NCBI GenBank assembly: GCA_019916065.1
Contig: CM034237.1
Span: forward strand, 58,972,590 to 59,036,589
Length of the DNA: 64,000 bases
Direction of reading: 5' to 3'
Source of the DNA: Vitellaria paradoxa
Lineage: Eukaryota > Streptophyta > Magnoliopsida > Ericales > Sapotaceae
Within the stretch, counting starts at the first letter, position 1. Each line of letters opens with the position of its first letter. Made by a program: the position numbers and the translations under genes. The notes beneath the pieces were generated by a model. The model had not been told where the DNA came from, searched no databases, and saw only the letters and a program-made list of their open reading frames with translations. Of this stretch, positions 1 to 10,972 are shown one piece after another.

Positions 1-68
1 CGATCTTTTTACAGATTGTTGAAAAGTGCATCTATTGTTTTTCAATGTCTGCTTATTCAACCCCACAG

Positions 69-131
69 GTTGTGCTATTATTCAATTTGGCGTCCATAAT
101 TTTATTAGCTATATATCCTTCAGAGGATTAA
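69..131 (+). other. possible terminal exon of an unidentified gene
   Basis: A splice-acceptor-like CCCCACAG ends at 68. The following frame reads about 20 mostly hydrophobic residues (VVLLFNLASIILLAIYPSED) and then a stop. It could be the C-terminal membrane segment of a gene that starts left of the window, or chance in AT-rich DNA. I do not recognise the family. Confidence 0.15.
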
Positions 132-515
132 TGATCTTTATTTATTTACTTATCGCAGTAGCAATAGATCTGTATAAAGTTTATTATTTATCACCACTAG
201 GTCTGTCACTACCATTGATGGTAGTCAGCGTAAAAGTTAATATCATCTGAACAGGAGAATTCACAAGCGTTTGCTTAGATACCTACAAAATAGAATCTTC
301 AAGTAAGTCTTAAAACCATATTCTAACTGTAATTGCTCATCAGTGATGATTACTATTCATGAATGGCACCTCTGATAAATGCAGAAGCCCCCTATTTTTG
401 TAGAATTTCAATCGTGGCTTTTTTTTTTTTAATGTCTACATAATCAACCTAAAATGGTTTGTTGTTATTTGGTGTTCCCTTTGCATAATGGGGGATGTTC
501 TCTTTTGCATTTCAG

Positions 516-593
516 GCTGTAAATGAAGAATTTACTACAGTTAATCGGAAAAATCTCCTCTCAAACTTTGCAGAAATTGAATGTCAAGAATAA
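516..593 (+). other. possible terminal exon of an unidentified gene
   Basis: A good acceptor (TTTGCATTTCAG) precedes an open frame beginning AVNEEFTTVNRKNLLSNF and ending in TAA at 591-593. It may be the last exon of a gene upstream of the HSA32 exons, or lie inside a long first intron of HSA32. It does not match the known N terminus of HSA32, and I cannot name it. Confidence 0.2.
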
Positions 594-1596
594 TAAGCAA
601 TTACTTCTGCTGGTAGCACTACTATGGATACTGGCCTGTCCAAACACGATGGAATGCCAGGGTCCAACTTTGCTACCAGTTGCCTGGATGTCTACTAAGA
701 AAAATCTATGTAAAAATTGCACCATAACCTAGCTCAATTTTGACCTTTCTGTTAATAATCTATGTATTTTTGAGATATAAAACTTTTTTATCATTCTCCC
801 ACTTGAAAGGAGGAAACCTTTCACCAAAATATAAATTCATCTAAGTTGCCTCTGATCGAACTGGGTGGACCATCTCTTCAGTGCCACTCATGTGACCACA
901 GAAGGCATAGAGTAAGATGAAGACCATTTTATGGCTTTGCATACCTGATGTATCTTTATCTTATATTTGCTAGTGTGAAAGGTCAAACAAAATTATTTTG
1001 GTCCATTTTTCAACTTACACAAAACTTCGTTCTGTCTGCAGTATAGACTACCTCCTAGAAGTTACTCGTCTAATATTTAAGAGTTTATATGGAGGAGATT
1101 CTCTGCCATCTTAAAATTACATTCCCAATTAAATTGGCCCCATGCTTTGATGCTTGTCTTTGAGGTGCTTGTTGAGAATTTCCTTCCATTTTGCTTTGTT
1201 ATCTTTCTGTTAGAACTTGGCTTCATAAATTTCTGAGTTGAAACCTTAATGCGTTTTTTCTGTAAGCCTTTCTGGAAATAAACCATTAAATGTCATCAAA
1301 ACCAACTAAATTTTCAAATCCAGTTTAATTTTATGTCCTCATTAGGATTAGGTGGGTTATTGCTCTTTTTAGTTACTTGCTCAATCCTCTCTACTTAAGC
1401 TCAAGAGGTGGCTAATGTGAGAATGGTTCTCCTTCATGGTGTAGGAGAACTGCTGACTTAGTCTCATGGAGTTTCTTGTTATTTGAAAAAAGGACGGGTT
1501 TGGAACACTTTGATTGTTGTAGCAAAATATTATACAGTAGGATGGCTGAGACAGTGACATGGTTGATTGGTTATCTAACTGTGTTATGTTGAATAG
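594..1596. other. non-coding stretch before the first visible HSA32 exon
   Basis: AT-rich DNA without a convincing exon. I looked for the conserved HSA32 N-terminal region (an RYGVTEMR-like motif) and did not see it. The stretch is therefore either intron 1 of HSA32 or intergenic DNA in front of a 5'-truncated copy. Confidence 0.4.
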
Positions 1597-3171
1597 GATA
1601 TTTTTGACTCCATGGGACATTTTGTCGATGGGTTAAAGTTTGCTGGGGGCTCTCATAGTCTGATGCCAAAAGCTTATGTCAGAGAAGTGACAAACATGGC
1701 CCACAAACACAATATATATGTTAGTACAGGCGACTGGGCCGAACATCTGCTTCGCAAAGGTCCATCTGCTTTCAAAGAATACATAGAGGTGTGAAAGAAA
1801 TTATTCATTTTTATCCACGACGCATTTGTATCCTGCCAAGTAGAAAGTTTGTATAAAAAATTATTGGCATCAATACAGTATCTCTTAATTTTGTTTTTTT
1901 AGGAGTGTAAGCAACTGGGATTTGATACCATTGAGCTCAATGTGGGATCACTAGGAGTTCCTGAAGAAACACTGTTGAGATTTATCCGGTTGATTAAGAG
2001 TGCGGGCTTGAAAGCCAAGCCTCAATTTGCTGTTAAGTTTAACAAATCTGATATCCCTGCAACTGCTGACAGAGCATTTGGAGCTTATGTGGTCCCAGTG
2101 CCACGAACATCTGGTATGTAACCAATTCCTTTTATTTTAGTGTTTAAGTAGCTATGGTGGATATCTTACAATTTGATTCCTTTATGAAGAATTCAGCAAC
2201 CAAAAAGTGGACAGCATGTCATGCCATCTGCTATAGAGCTGAACTGGTGACCATTACGGAGTTTTAGAGTGTAAAATTTTGAAAATGAGTTTCGCAAAAC
2301 CACAAACCTGTCCAGGACTCCTGCCTATGCTTTACCACTTATTACTTCTCTCAGGTTTCAAAATAATGTTGTTTATTGGCAGATACTTTTGCTATGATAG
2401 TTCTTCAGAATTGGATTCTCTTGACTTTGAGAGACATGTTAACTGGGGGGCACTACTTTTAGACAAATTACTATTGGTACTAGATTGGAATACTAAGTTG
2501 TTGGCAATAGATGGTAAAGAGTACCGTCAAAACTTATGTTATGGATGACTTTGATAATCCTGAACGATGGAACTTCTTTAGTTAGGATGAAGTCATGGTC
2601 ATTATAGCATTAAGAATATATGGAAATCATTAAGAATGTAAAGCCAGACTTCTTTATGGAGGCCATTAGATATAATACCTTAGAAGATTTGATAGTAAAT
2701 GTAGTATAAATATCTTCATGCTTAGTTGACAACATTGACTTTTCCCCCCTACAGAAACTGTTGAGGATGTTGATCTTCTGATCAGGAGGGCTGAAAGATG
2801 CATGGAAGCTGGGGCAGACATGATAATGATTGATGCTGACGATGTCTGCAGATATGCTGATTCTGTACGGGCAGACATCATAGCCAAGGTCATAGGGCGT
2901 CTTGGACTTGAGAAGACAATGTTTGAAGCCTCAAATGCCAGAACTTCTGAGTGGTTTGTCAAACACTATGGTCCCAAGGTAAGTTGCTGTTTTAATCAAT
3001 ATAGTATTTTGTTAAATGTATTTGATCTTTTCCTTTCACTTGATTCCATGGAATTTTCAGGTGAACCTTTTTGTGGATCACTCTCAAGTGATGGATCTGG
3101 AGTGCATTCGAGGGAGGAACCTTGGTAGAGATCACAGATCTGTTATTGGTTCCTCTTATTTTCTGTTGTAA
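1597..3171 (+). CDS. HSA32: HSA32-like protein (heat-stress-associated 32, phosphosulfolactate synthase-related), 3' four exons
   Basis: Exons are 1597-1788, 1903-2113, 2755-2978 and 3061-3171, all with GT/AG borders and matching phases. They encode 245 residues and a TAA stop. The frame shows VSTGDWAEH, ELNVGS, AKPQFAVKFNKSDIP, IMIDADDVCRYADS, MFEASNA and VDHSQVMDLECIRGR, which are hallmarks of plant HSA32 and of the ComA/phosphosulfolactate synthase TIM-barrel family. In plants HSA32 is a heat-induced cytosolic protein needed for long-term acquired thermotolerance together with HSP101; an enzymatic role there is not established. The Arabidopsis protein is roughly 40 residues longer at the N terminus. 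The ATG at 1612 is internal, because five codons (DIFDS) before it are also conserved. The first exon is not visible, so it lies left of the window or is lost. No frameshift or stop is seen in the exons present. Confidence 0.9.
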
Positions 3172-5422
3172 GTCTCATGGTTGAGATGCCTAGTTCATAT
3201 TGGAACTGTCCTTGCTTTCCAATATACAGTTTGCCTTCCACTTGAAGGGTAATGTGGGTTTATGTTCTGTGTTGTTTGGATAAGCTGCCAGTGAAGCAAG
3301 TTTTAAATCTGAATTGTTGTCTTTAACTTCTATCTCGCATTGTTTCCCTGGATTTTCTTTCCTTTTTAATTTGTTGTTTTCTTCCCCTATTTGGGGCTTA
3401 CTAATATCTACTTTACACTAAGGTATTTAGAGGATGCATTTAACACATGGATGATATTAAGAGTGCATAATTCAAACTAAATAATTGAACAAAAATAAAC
3501 ATAGGTGGATGACATTTTCACCTTTATAATTTTACACTGAATCTCACTTCTAATTGTAAGAACAACACCTTTGAATTTATCATCAACTTTCAATTTGGCC
3601 TTTTAATTTTTTTCGTCAATGAATTTGATAATAGGGTCGTATTGAAATTTAGCAGTAAATGCTACAATTTCAAGTAGAAGGATTAAAGCGAGATTTGGTG
3701 TTCACCACTTGATTGAATTTGTCTTGAAAGGTGCTGGCTTCTCCAAATTTTAGCCGGAATGAATCTTAAGGAGTATCACCCCATTTACAAGGGGTGATTT
3801 GGCAAAATGAGACACTTGGTTCAGGTCTGATGTATTTCTCTTTTACTTTGATCCGAAAATGATTGCACAATTATTCTGTTTCTATGTAAATGCCAGACCA
3901 TTTTCGTAAAATAGCTTTGTGGATTAAAACAGAGGCATTTTCCTTATTGGTAAACACAGTTCAATGCACCGAGTCAATTAAAAATGTAAGCTCATCAATG
4001 CATGTAGGGATTCAGATATATTTGTTGACCCCTTTTTCTCATGCCTTATTTGGATTTTGAGCTTGAGAAAATAAAGAAAATTTTAATTGGGCAGGCAAAG
4101 TGGGAAAAATTATGAATACAATTTTATTTTATTTTTTTGGTTGAATGATCCATTAAAAGTAATAAGACTGATTAATTTAATTCTTGACAAATTTAAAATC
4201 TAAATATCTATTAGCAGTAAAAGATTTAATTCAAGTCCAAGTTGCTGCGTAAAGAAGAAGCAAATAATAGTTATTAGATGTGATTTCTATTCAAATTGTG
4301 TATCAATAGGGGGAACTGCAAAATATTGAACTTAAATCCAAATTGTGTGTCAGTTCCTTTTTAAATTGTTTATATGGTAAATGTGTCCAATCAATTTGAT
4401 TGAAATTCAATCAATTATGGTAAATGTATCAAATCCTTTAGATTGAAATTAGATCAATGTTTTTTTTTTTGGGGGGGGGGGGGGGTGTTGGGATTTAAGT
4501 ACTAAAAGCTTATGCTTCTGTGAATATTGCGACCACATTCCAAACGGAAGCAACTATTTGCAAATCCTTGTTTCGTGTGTGTTGAAACTTTAATAGGAAA
4601 AGCAAGCACCACCTTCTCCACCATTAATGTCACTGGTCAAAAATTCAGGTGGATTGACACTTCACATCAGAATCACGTCCTTAAGCGATGGCCAAAAATT
4701 CATTTCCTTATAATTCACTTTCGTGGTTTCATTTTGAATTGCATTTTTTCTTTAATTAATAGGTTTCATTGTTGTCTGGTTCTGAGTCTAGATCTTCCTT
4801 CCTTCCCTTTCATAAAAACCCTATTTATTGCCCCTGAGAATGGTTTATGACATGCATTGCTTTTGTTGCACGAAAGTTTTGAATTTTTTTTTTTTTTGGG
4901 GGGGGGGGGGAGGGCGGTTTCCTCCAAACACCTCTTAAAGTTTGCATTATATTGAGGTTGTATATATGTATGTAATGTGTGTAAATGTTGGGTTGGTCCA
5001 AGGAAGGAAACAAGCTTCAGATATGGTGTGGGGTATTCTGTGCCTCAAAATGAGAAACAATATTAAGGGGAAATTTGCTTTCGTTTGTAGACTTGTTTTG
5101 CTTTGTGTTGCTCCAATGGTTAAAAACTTTGTGCTGTAAAAATTTATGGCTCTTCATTGCAAAGCTTTTCTGAAACCCCAGAAGGGAGTTGCAAATAGAA
5201 ATGCATAAAGATTTAGAGCCAGAGACCATAAAAATGAAGGAAGGAAGGAAAGAGAGAGGGAGGGAGAGAGAAGATGCCAGCTGTTTGGTTTGTTCTGAGA
5301 TCCTTTCAGTGCAGATCAGAGGCATCAGATGTTTATGGTCCAAAGGTCAGTGGTAATCTCAGCAACATATCACAAAGTAAACAGCAGGTCTGGGTATTCA
5401 AGGTCCATCTCAAATCTCAAAG
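3172..5422. other. HSA32 3' UTR and intergenic DNA
   Basis: No gene is seen. It begins with the likely 3' UTR of HSA32, then AT-rich DNA with two G runs (about 4471-4487 and 4899-4911) and a GA-rich purine tract (about 5234-5273) just before the zinc-finger pseudogene, which may have been its 5' UTR. Confidence 0.5.
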
Positions 5423-6203
5423 ATGTCATCCACGGAAGTAAGAGATACATGGAAAAGCTACCAAAGTTGTAGTCCAAGATCCACTAGGAGTAGTGAATTT
5501 CTTAACCCAATAACCCATGAAGTTGTCTTCAGTGATTCAAATTGTGAGATTAAAATATCAGGGGATGGTGCCCTCCAGGAGAGCAATAGCACTGGCAGTG
5601 GTGGCAGCGGCAGAGGTGGTAGCGGCTCAACCCTTGTGGGCACCAAGGCCTGGTAATCCTGGCTCTCATAACAACCCAAGGGTCTTATCGACCCTCTGGA
5701 GAAATGTACCAAGGAGCTTTTCAAGGAGACAAGACTTTGGATTCAGTGGTATTCCATCGAGTCATGGGGCTGCTTCTGATAAAGATTCTCTTGGCTTCTT
5801 CCCTGACCTGCCATAAATGTGGTGAACATTTTGCAAAATGGGAAGCTGTTGAAGAACATCATCTCTCCAAACATGCTGGTAAAAGCAAACGTGCATTTTT
5901 CAACTGCACTTCTTTGTCCTCTTGTTAAATGAATTCACATATGCAAGTGCATGGGTGTGGGCTATTTCTTCCCTTGGATTACAATATTTTATTTTTTATA
6001 TGTATTTTACGCACTATGATAGGCTTGAGAAACAATCTTGAGAGCAAAAAGTTAATGTCAATTTCTCCAATCCCTGTGAGTTCACTTTATTGTCATGTGC
6101 AACTTCAACCTTTGATGATTAAGTTTTGTCATTCAGCATCATGGTTGAATCTCCTATTTGTTCCCCACCTCTCTTTATGAAAAATGAGGAGTTCTTAATT
6201 CTC

Positions 6204-6206
<3 letters not shown>

Positions 6207-6252
<46 letters not shown>
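6207..6252. repeat. (ATT)n microsatellite
   Basis: About 15 consecutive ATT units inside the intron of the zinc-finger pseudogene. Confidence 0.95.
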
Positions 6253-6254
<2 letters not shown>

Positions 6255-6956
6255 TGTTTACAACTTTAACGTGTCATGATACCCAAGAAGCAATAGGAAA
6301 TTGCTGCTTCTCGAGGAAATTACTGCTTCCGTATGAGTTCAGTTTTTTTCCCCCCCTCCTTACATTTGCGTTTGCCTTTTAGCCTGTTAGATTCTTTGAT
6401 GATTTTCAAGAGAACTCAATAGGGTTCTCTGTTGTTGTGCAGTTACAGAACTTGTTGAAGGAGACTTATCTAGGAAGATTGTAGAGATGATTTGCCAAAC
6501 TAGCTGGGTTCAGTCTGACAACAATTCTGGGCACATCGAGAGAATTTTGAAGGTCCACAATATGCAAAAAGTAGTTGCCCAATTGGAAGAACGTAGAGAA
6601 GTGGTAAAAATCAAAGCTAGCAAACTGCAAAAGAAACATCCTTATTGCCTAGCAGATGGGAATGAGCTTCTGGCGTTGCATGGCCCAACTGTAGATTGCT
6701 CTCTTGGTATGAATGCCTCCTCTAGTCTATGCACATTGGAAATATGTCTTGTGTGCCAAATTTTGAGACATGGGTTTTTGACTAGGAAGGGAATGAAAGA
6801 TGGTATTGGTGTTTCCACTACTTCTACATGCAGAAGAGCATTAGAATCTATTGAACTATACGATGAAAATCCCTCTCAAAAGAAGGCTGTAATAGTATGC
6901 AGAGTGATTGCTGAAAGAGTCCACAGACTCTGGAGAATATTCAAGACCTCGCTGGT

Positions 6957-7042
6957 CAATCAGGTTTCGACTCATTGGCTGGCAAAATGGGTGTCTATTC
7001 AATCAGGATTCGACTCATTGGCTGGCAAAATGGGCGTCTATT
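6957..7042 (+). repeat. 43-bp tandem duplication in the zinc-finger pseudogene
   Basis: Copies 6957-6999 and 7000-7042 differ at only two positions (GGTTTCG/GGATTCG and GGGTGTC/GGGCGTC). Both encode the SGFDSLAGKMGVYS segment, but only the second does so in the open frame. Confidence 0.95.
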
Positions 7043-7116
7043 CAAATATTGAGGAACTCTTTTTACTGAATCCTAGAGCTCTCCTTTCTTGCTTCGTGGT
7101 AATTTTCAGACCATGA

Positions 7117-8539
7117 GAACAGTAATTATAAGTGCTTATTAGTTTACGATTTAAATTTACTGATTTTTATTTATTTATTTTAATTTCCAGTGAAGTAGTT
7201 CATTGAATTTTATCTGGTCCCTTCTCCTCCTCCAATTTTTCATTTCTGGTTTGTTTCATTCGAGAATTGTGCAGTTACCTAAAAATTTTTGAACCTGTCA
7301 TGAAGAATGTAATTCTTCTTTCCTCTTTTAACTTGTGTTGTGGAATGCAACAAAAATGTCTAGGGTGACTTAGATTTGAGAAGAAATTACACATTTTTAT
7401 TTCCTAGTCTCTTTCTATCCGACTCTCAGAAATTTCCAGCTACTGAGGTCAAGATTAGTGGCTTGTTATTTGATTAATTAGGGGTATGTCTTGGTTCAAG
7501 AAGACAAAAGTTGTGGAAAATATCAATGATACTTGTGGTGGTGATGTTGCTGTTATGGGATTGCAAATTGCTGCACAGACAAAACTGGTTTGGTCACTTG
7601 CGTTGCTCAGCTGATCAGCAGGAATCTGCAGGAGGTCCTAACTCCTAAATGTTAGGGCATCTTGTTGGTCTTAAGTTGAAACCAACATCAAATATCAATG
7701 CATGAAGGCGAATTTGAATGCCCTTGTGTTGGGCCCAGAGGTTATTCAGATTTGTCTTGCCCGTTGCCATTACACATTCAAATTGGTTGCCAAAGGAGGC
7801 ACATAATTGCTCGAGTTTCAGGCGTGGTTTCTGTCCAGTCTGATGCCAATGCAATGATGCCCCCTCGTGTTGGTGCAGGATCCATTAAATTTGAGAGTTC
7901 TCTCTCCCTCCCTCCCCCCCCCCTCTCTCTCTCTCTATATATATATATATTTGCACCCCGTGTGAGGTCACCTCCATTGGCCCCGTCTGAGCGGAGGAAT
8001 TTTTGGCAAAGAAAAGTAATTTAAAAGCTTATTTTGTTAAATGGTTTAAATAAAGATTTATTTGTAATGTGCATTTGGTAGGTGAGATCAACTCGTAACT
8101 TTAACAACTGACATTGGGGGATGATCCCACAACTTAAATGAAGGAACTTGGACCTCATATTCAATCCCCCCCCCCCCCCCAACCAAAAAAAAAAAAACAG
8201 AAAAGAAAGAAAGAAAAAAGAAAAGTACCAGCGTGCTTTCTTTTCATTGCCTTTACAGCAATGGGTTGATACATGATACCAATTGGGGAGACCCCAAATG
8301 CAGTAACATTGCATGGGCTCGTTGGGATGTGATATTTCTAGGATATTTATATTGGATTTGGTCGGTGCAAAATAAGATGAGGCTATTTTATGCAATTCGA
8401 GCCTCCTAAATTCTTTATAAAATGAGAGAGAATTTATGGATATGAATCTGTTTTGGTAGATTTTCTCTTAAATTTGGTAATATAGATAGGTCTTTTGGGG
8501 GGAATTTGGGTACCGTAGCAGATCTTAATTCGTGATGAA
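7117..8539. other. non-coding stretch with low-complexity tracts
   Basis: No gene is recognised. It includes a pyrimidine tract running into (TA)n at about 7898-7950, and a C run followed by an A run at about 8166-8198. The short open frames here resemble nothing I know. Confidence 0.4.
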
Positions 8540-8882
8540 CAAGAAAATTAATTGTCAATGTTCCTAGAAGTATGGTCTCTGTCACAGTATCTGTGTCGTA
8601 ATCTTGGAATTCTGCTTGCCAAGCCTCCATATCTCTTTTGTGATAATCGTAATGCTCTTCACATGACAGTTAATTCACTATTTTATTTTCGCTTTAAGCG
8701 TATTCCCTTATATTACCATTTTGTACGTGAAAAAGTGATTGTTCATCAGTTAGTTATTAGTTATGTCCTATTCACTTTATAATCTATTGACATTTTTATG
8801 AAACCTTTGGCCAAAGCTTCATTTTATTTTTCTCACAAGAATTTGTGTGTTCAGTCTTCTTCTCACGCTAGATTGAGGGGAA
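8540..8882 (+). mobile_element. Copia retrotransposon remnant (RNase H end of pol)
   Basis: Two frames together read the C terminus of a Ty1/Copia polyprotein: FCDNRNALHM...NSLF.FR.KRIPL.YHFVREKV, then after a frameshift DIFMKPLAKASFYFSHKNLCVQSSSHARLRG. The CDN-A-H, HFVRE and DIFxKPL motifs are typical of Copia RNase H. It is followed directly by a purine-rich tract (GATTGAGGGGAA), the expected polypurine tract before the 3' LTR. Integrase and most of the reverse transcriptase are absent. Confidence 0.8.
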
Positions 8883-9150
8883 TGTTAAGTATATTTTCAC
8901 ACCTAAATTATTGTCAACCATTTCGTAAGAAAATAGCTCAAACAATTTAAGAGATAAATGCCCAAATCTTTACAACAGATTGTATAATCAATTCTTTCAC
9001 ACATTTAAATTTAAATAATTTCAAATGTCTCTGTATTTTCACATTTTATTATTTTTTGAATGTAATTTATATTCAGATAACTATTGTTCGTATATAAATA
9101 TCATTACAAGTATCAATAAAATTATTGAAAAGTTTACTGCCTTGAATTAT
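8883..9150 (+). mobile_element. probable Copia 3' LTR
   Basis: Begins TGTTAAGTA immediately after the polypurine tract. It has a TATA-like stretch (CGTATATAAATATC) and an AATAAA signal near 9115. The right border is approximate because no second LTR is present to compare. Confidence 0.5.
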
Positions 9151-9552
9151 TCCCAATGGACAATTTAGAAACGTTTACATCTAGCTTCGAGCATGGGAAG
9201 GAGGAGGGCGACCTTGAAAAGACCCATTCACTAAAGGCCATCCAAGTCATTCCTGTCTGAATTTACTGTTGAGAATTCATGAATTAGAGCTTGACATTTA
9301 AATAGTGACTAAACGGGTCGGGTTATAGTAGCGGGCAATGGATCCAATTAGATAGGTATTAAAATTAGGGGTTTTTGGAGGTCGGTCACTATTTATAGAC
9401 TTATAAGGATTTAAGTCATACCCAAAAAACTTATTTGTAAATAAGTCACACTTGTAACAAAAAGACAAAAAAGGACATCACGTGTTTTTCACCACATTTC
9501 AAAACTGTCAGTTTTATCCGAAAATAGTGCACACTTCACTCATAACTTCTGT

Positions 9553-9828
9553 GACTTTCCATCTTCTTTACAAAGCAAGCAAAATCGATTTTTGGAAACA
9601 AAATCAAAACTGTTTGGGAAAAAATCTAATTCCGCGACTTTCCATCTTCTTTACAAAGTAAGCAAAACTGATTTTTGAAAACAAAATCAAAACTGTTTGG
9701 GAAAACTTAATTCCGCGACTTTCCATCTTCTTTACAAAGTAAGCAAAATCGATTTTGGTCGATTTTTGGAAGCAAAATCGATTTTTGGAAACAAAATCAA
9801 AACTGTTTGGGAAAAACTTAAATCGATC
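9553..9828. repeat. ~82-bp tandem repeat, about 3 copies
   Basis: GACTTTCCATCTTCTTTACA recurs at 9553, 9636 and 9717, followed each time by AAGCAAAA(T/C)... and AAAACTGTTTGGGAAAA. The third copy has an internal duplication of the CGATTTTTGGAAGC segment. It lies inside MULE element A. Confidence 0.9.
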
Positions 9829-9862
9829 ATCATTCCTAAGTATATTTATTTTTCTGATTTTT

Positions 9863-10590
9863 GAAACAGTACTGGTACTGTTTTAAAGATAGCTCAAAAT
9901 ACTAATCAACTCCATGGATTTCTCTTGCCCAAAACTTGTCATCTACTTATAATTTATGGTGCTGTTTTGTAAACAGTACCGGTACTGTTTTGGATCGGTA
10001 CTGTTTTCATACTGCCTAAAAAATATCAATCGATACATAACACAAACCAATGATACGAGCCAACATCATCATATTTTTTGAAACAGTATCGGTACTGTTT
10101 TGAAGATAGCTCAAAACGCCAATCGACCCCATGGATTTCTCTTACCCTTAAAACTCGTCATCTGCTTATAATTCATGGTGCTGTTTTGAAAACAGTACCA
10201 ATAAAACAATACCGGTAGTGTTTTGGACCAGTACTGTTTTTATACTACCTAAAAAATATCAATTGATACATAACACAAACCAACAATACGAGCCAACATC
10301 ATTATATTTTTTGAAACAGTACCGGTACTGTTTTGAAGATAGCTCAAAACGCCGATCGGCCCCATGGATTTCTTTTACCCTTAAAACTCATCATCTGCTT
10401 ATAATTCATGGTGCTATTTTGAAAACAGTATCGATAAAACAGTACCGGTACTGTTTTGGACCGGTATTGTTTTCATATTGCCTAAAAAATATCAATTGAT
10501 ACATAACACAAACCAACCATACGAGCCAATATCATCATATTTTTTGAAACAGTACCGGTACTGTTTTGAAGATAGCTCAAAACGCCAATC
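9863..10590. repeat. ~233-bp tandem repeat built on CAGTACCGGTACTG palindromes
   Basis: GAAACAGT recurs at 9863, 10080, 10313 and 10546 (spacings 217, 233, 233). Each unit starts at a near-perfect palindrome AACAGTACCGGTACTGTT and carries further half-sites (GGTACTGTTTT) in its middle. The last two full units are very similar. It lies inside MULE element A. Confidence 0.92.
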
Positions 10591-10972
10591 AATAAAATCA
10601 ATCCATGAAGAAGATAGGCCAAATAAGCTCTATCTTCTTCATATCTTCACGACTAAAACTGTAAATAATAAAACTGAAAACAAGGAAGGAAAAAAAAAAA
10701 ACGGAAGAAGCGTGATTCTCGGTAAACCATATCTTCATGTGATTCTCGAATTTTGGGAAATAACTTGTGTAACTTAGTTATAGAAATAAAGAATATTATC
10801 GGTATATTAGAAACTGTATTTAAAACAAACTCATGGGACCCACTCAAAAGTATGACTTAAACACAAAACTTGCTACATTAATGTGACTTAAAAGTAATAT
10901 TTTTTTTTGGTATGACTAATAGCCTTAAAAGATTATAAAGTATGATTTAAATATAATTTTATGTTAAAATTA

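Larger units (their letters stand above)
5423..7116 (+). pseudogene. C2H2-like zinc-finger protein pseudogene (plant CHKCGE...HHLSKHA family)
   Basis: Two-exon structure: exon 1 is 5423-5878, donor GT at 5879; exon 2 is 6443-7116 after TTGTGCAG. The split codon rejoins as HLSKHA-VTELVEGD, exactly as in intact family members. The zinc finger is TCHKCGEHF...EEHHLSKH near 5805-5878. Exon 2 carries the conserved C-terminal domain (SRKIVE, GHIERILKVHNMQK, KASKLQKKHPYCLADGNELL, YSNIEEL.LLNPRALL). Exon 1 needs three frames: the first runs to about 5643, the second to about 5795 and the third covers the finger, which implies at least two 1-2 nt indels. In exon 2 one base is missing near 6931 and a 43-bp tandem duplication downstream brings the frame back. 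Plant relatives are nuclear-type C2H2 proteins of poorly defined function. Assembly error is a less likely alternative. Confidence 0.8.
9368..10963. mobile_element. MULE-family non-autonomous element A
   Basis: Its left end (GGGGTTTTTGGAGG..., containing ATTTAAGTCATACCC) and its right end read in reverse complement (containing CTATTAGTCATACC) match as degenerate terminal inverted repeats. The same two ends occur in element B at 17.9-21.8 kb, which has a MuDR-type transposase remnant. A 9-bp direct repeat TTAAAATTA flanks it (9359-9367 and 10964-10972), the size expected of Mutator-like elements, although the sequence is low complexity. No transposase is present; the inside is two tandem-repeat arrays plus spacer. 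Confidence 0.7.

Noticed and set aside
7500..7900. Moderate-complexity stretch after the zinc-finger pseudogene as a further exon
   Set aside because: The readable piece KVVENINDTCGGDVAVMGLQI has no consistent continuation or splice sites and matches no family I know.
8021..8395. Minus-strand open frame of 124 codons
   Set aside because: It spans a C-run/A-run tract, giving poly-Phe and poly-Gly stretches. I see no splice or family support.
9863..10590. Palindrome-spaced repeats as a possible CRISPR array
   Set aside because: The units are about 233 bp tandem repeats in a plant transposon with no unique spacers of constant length.
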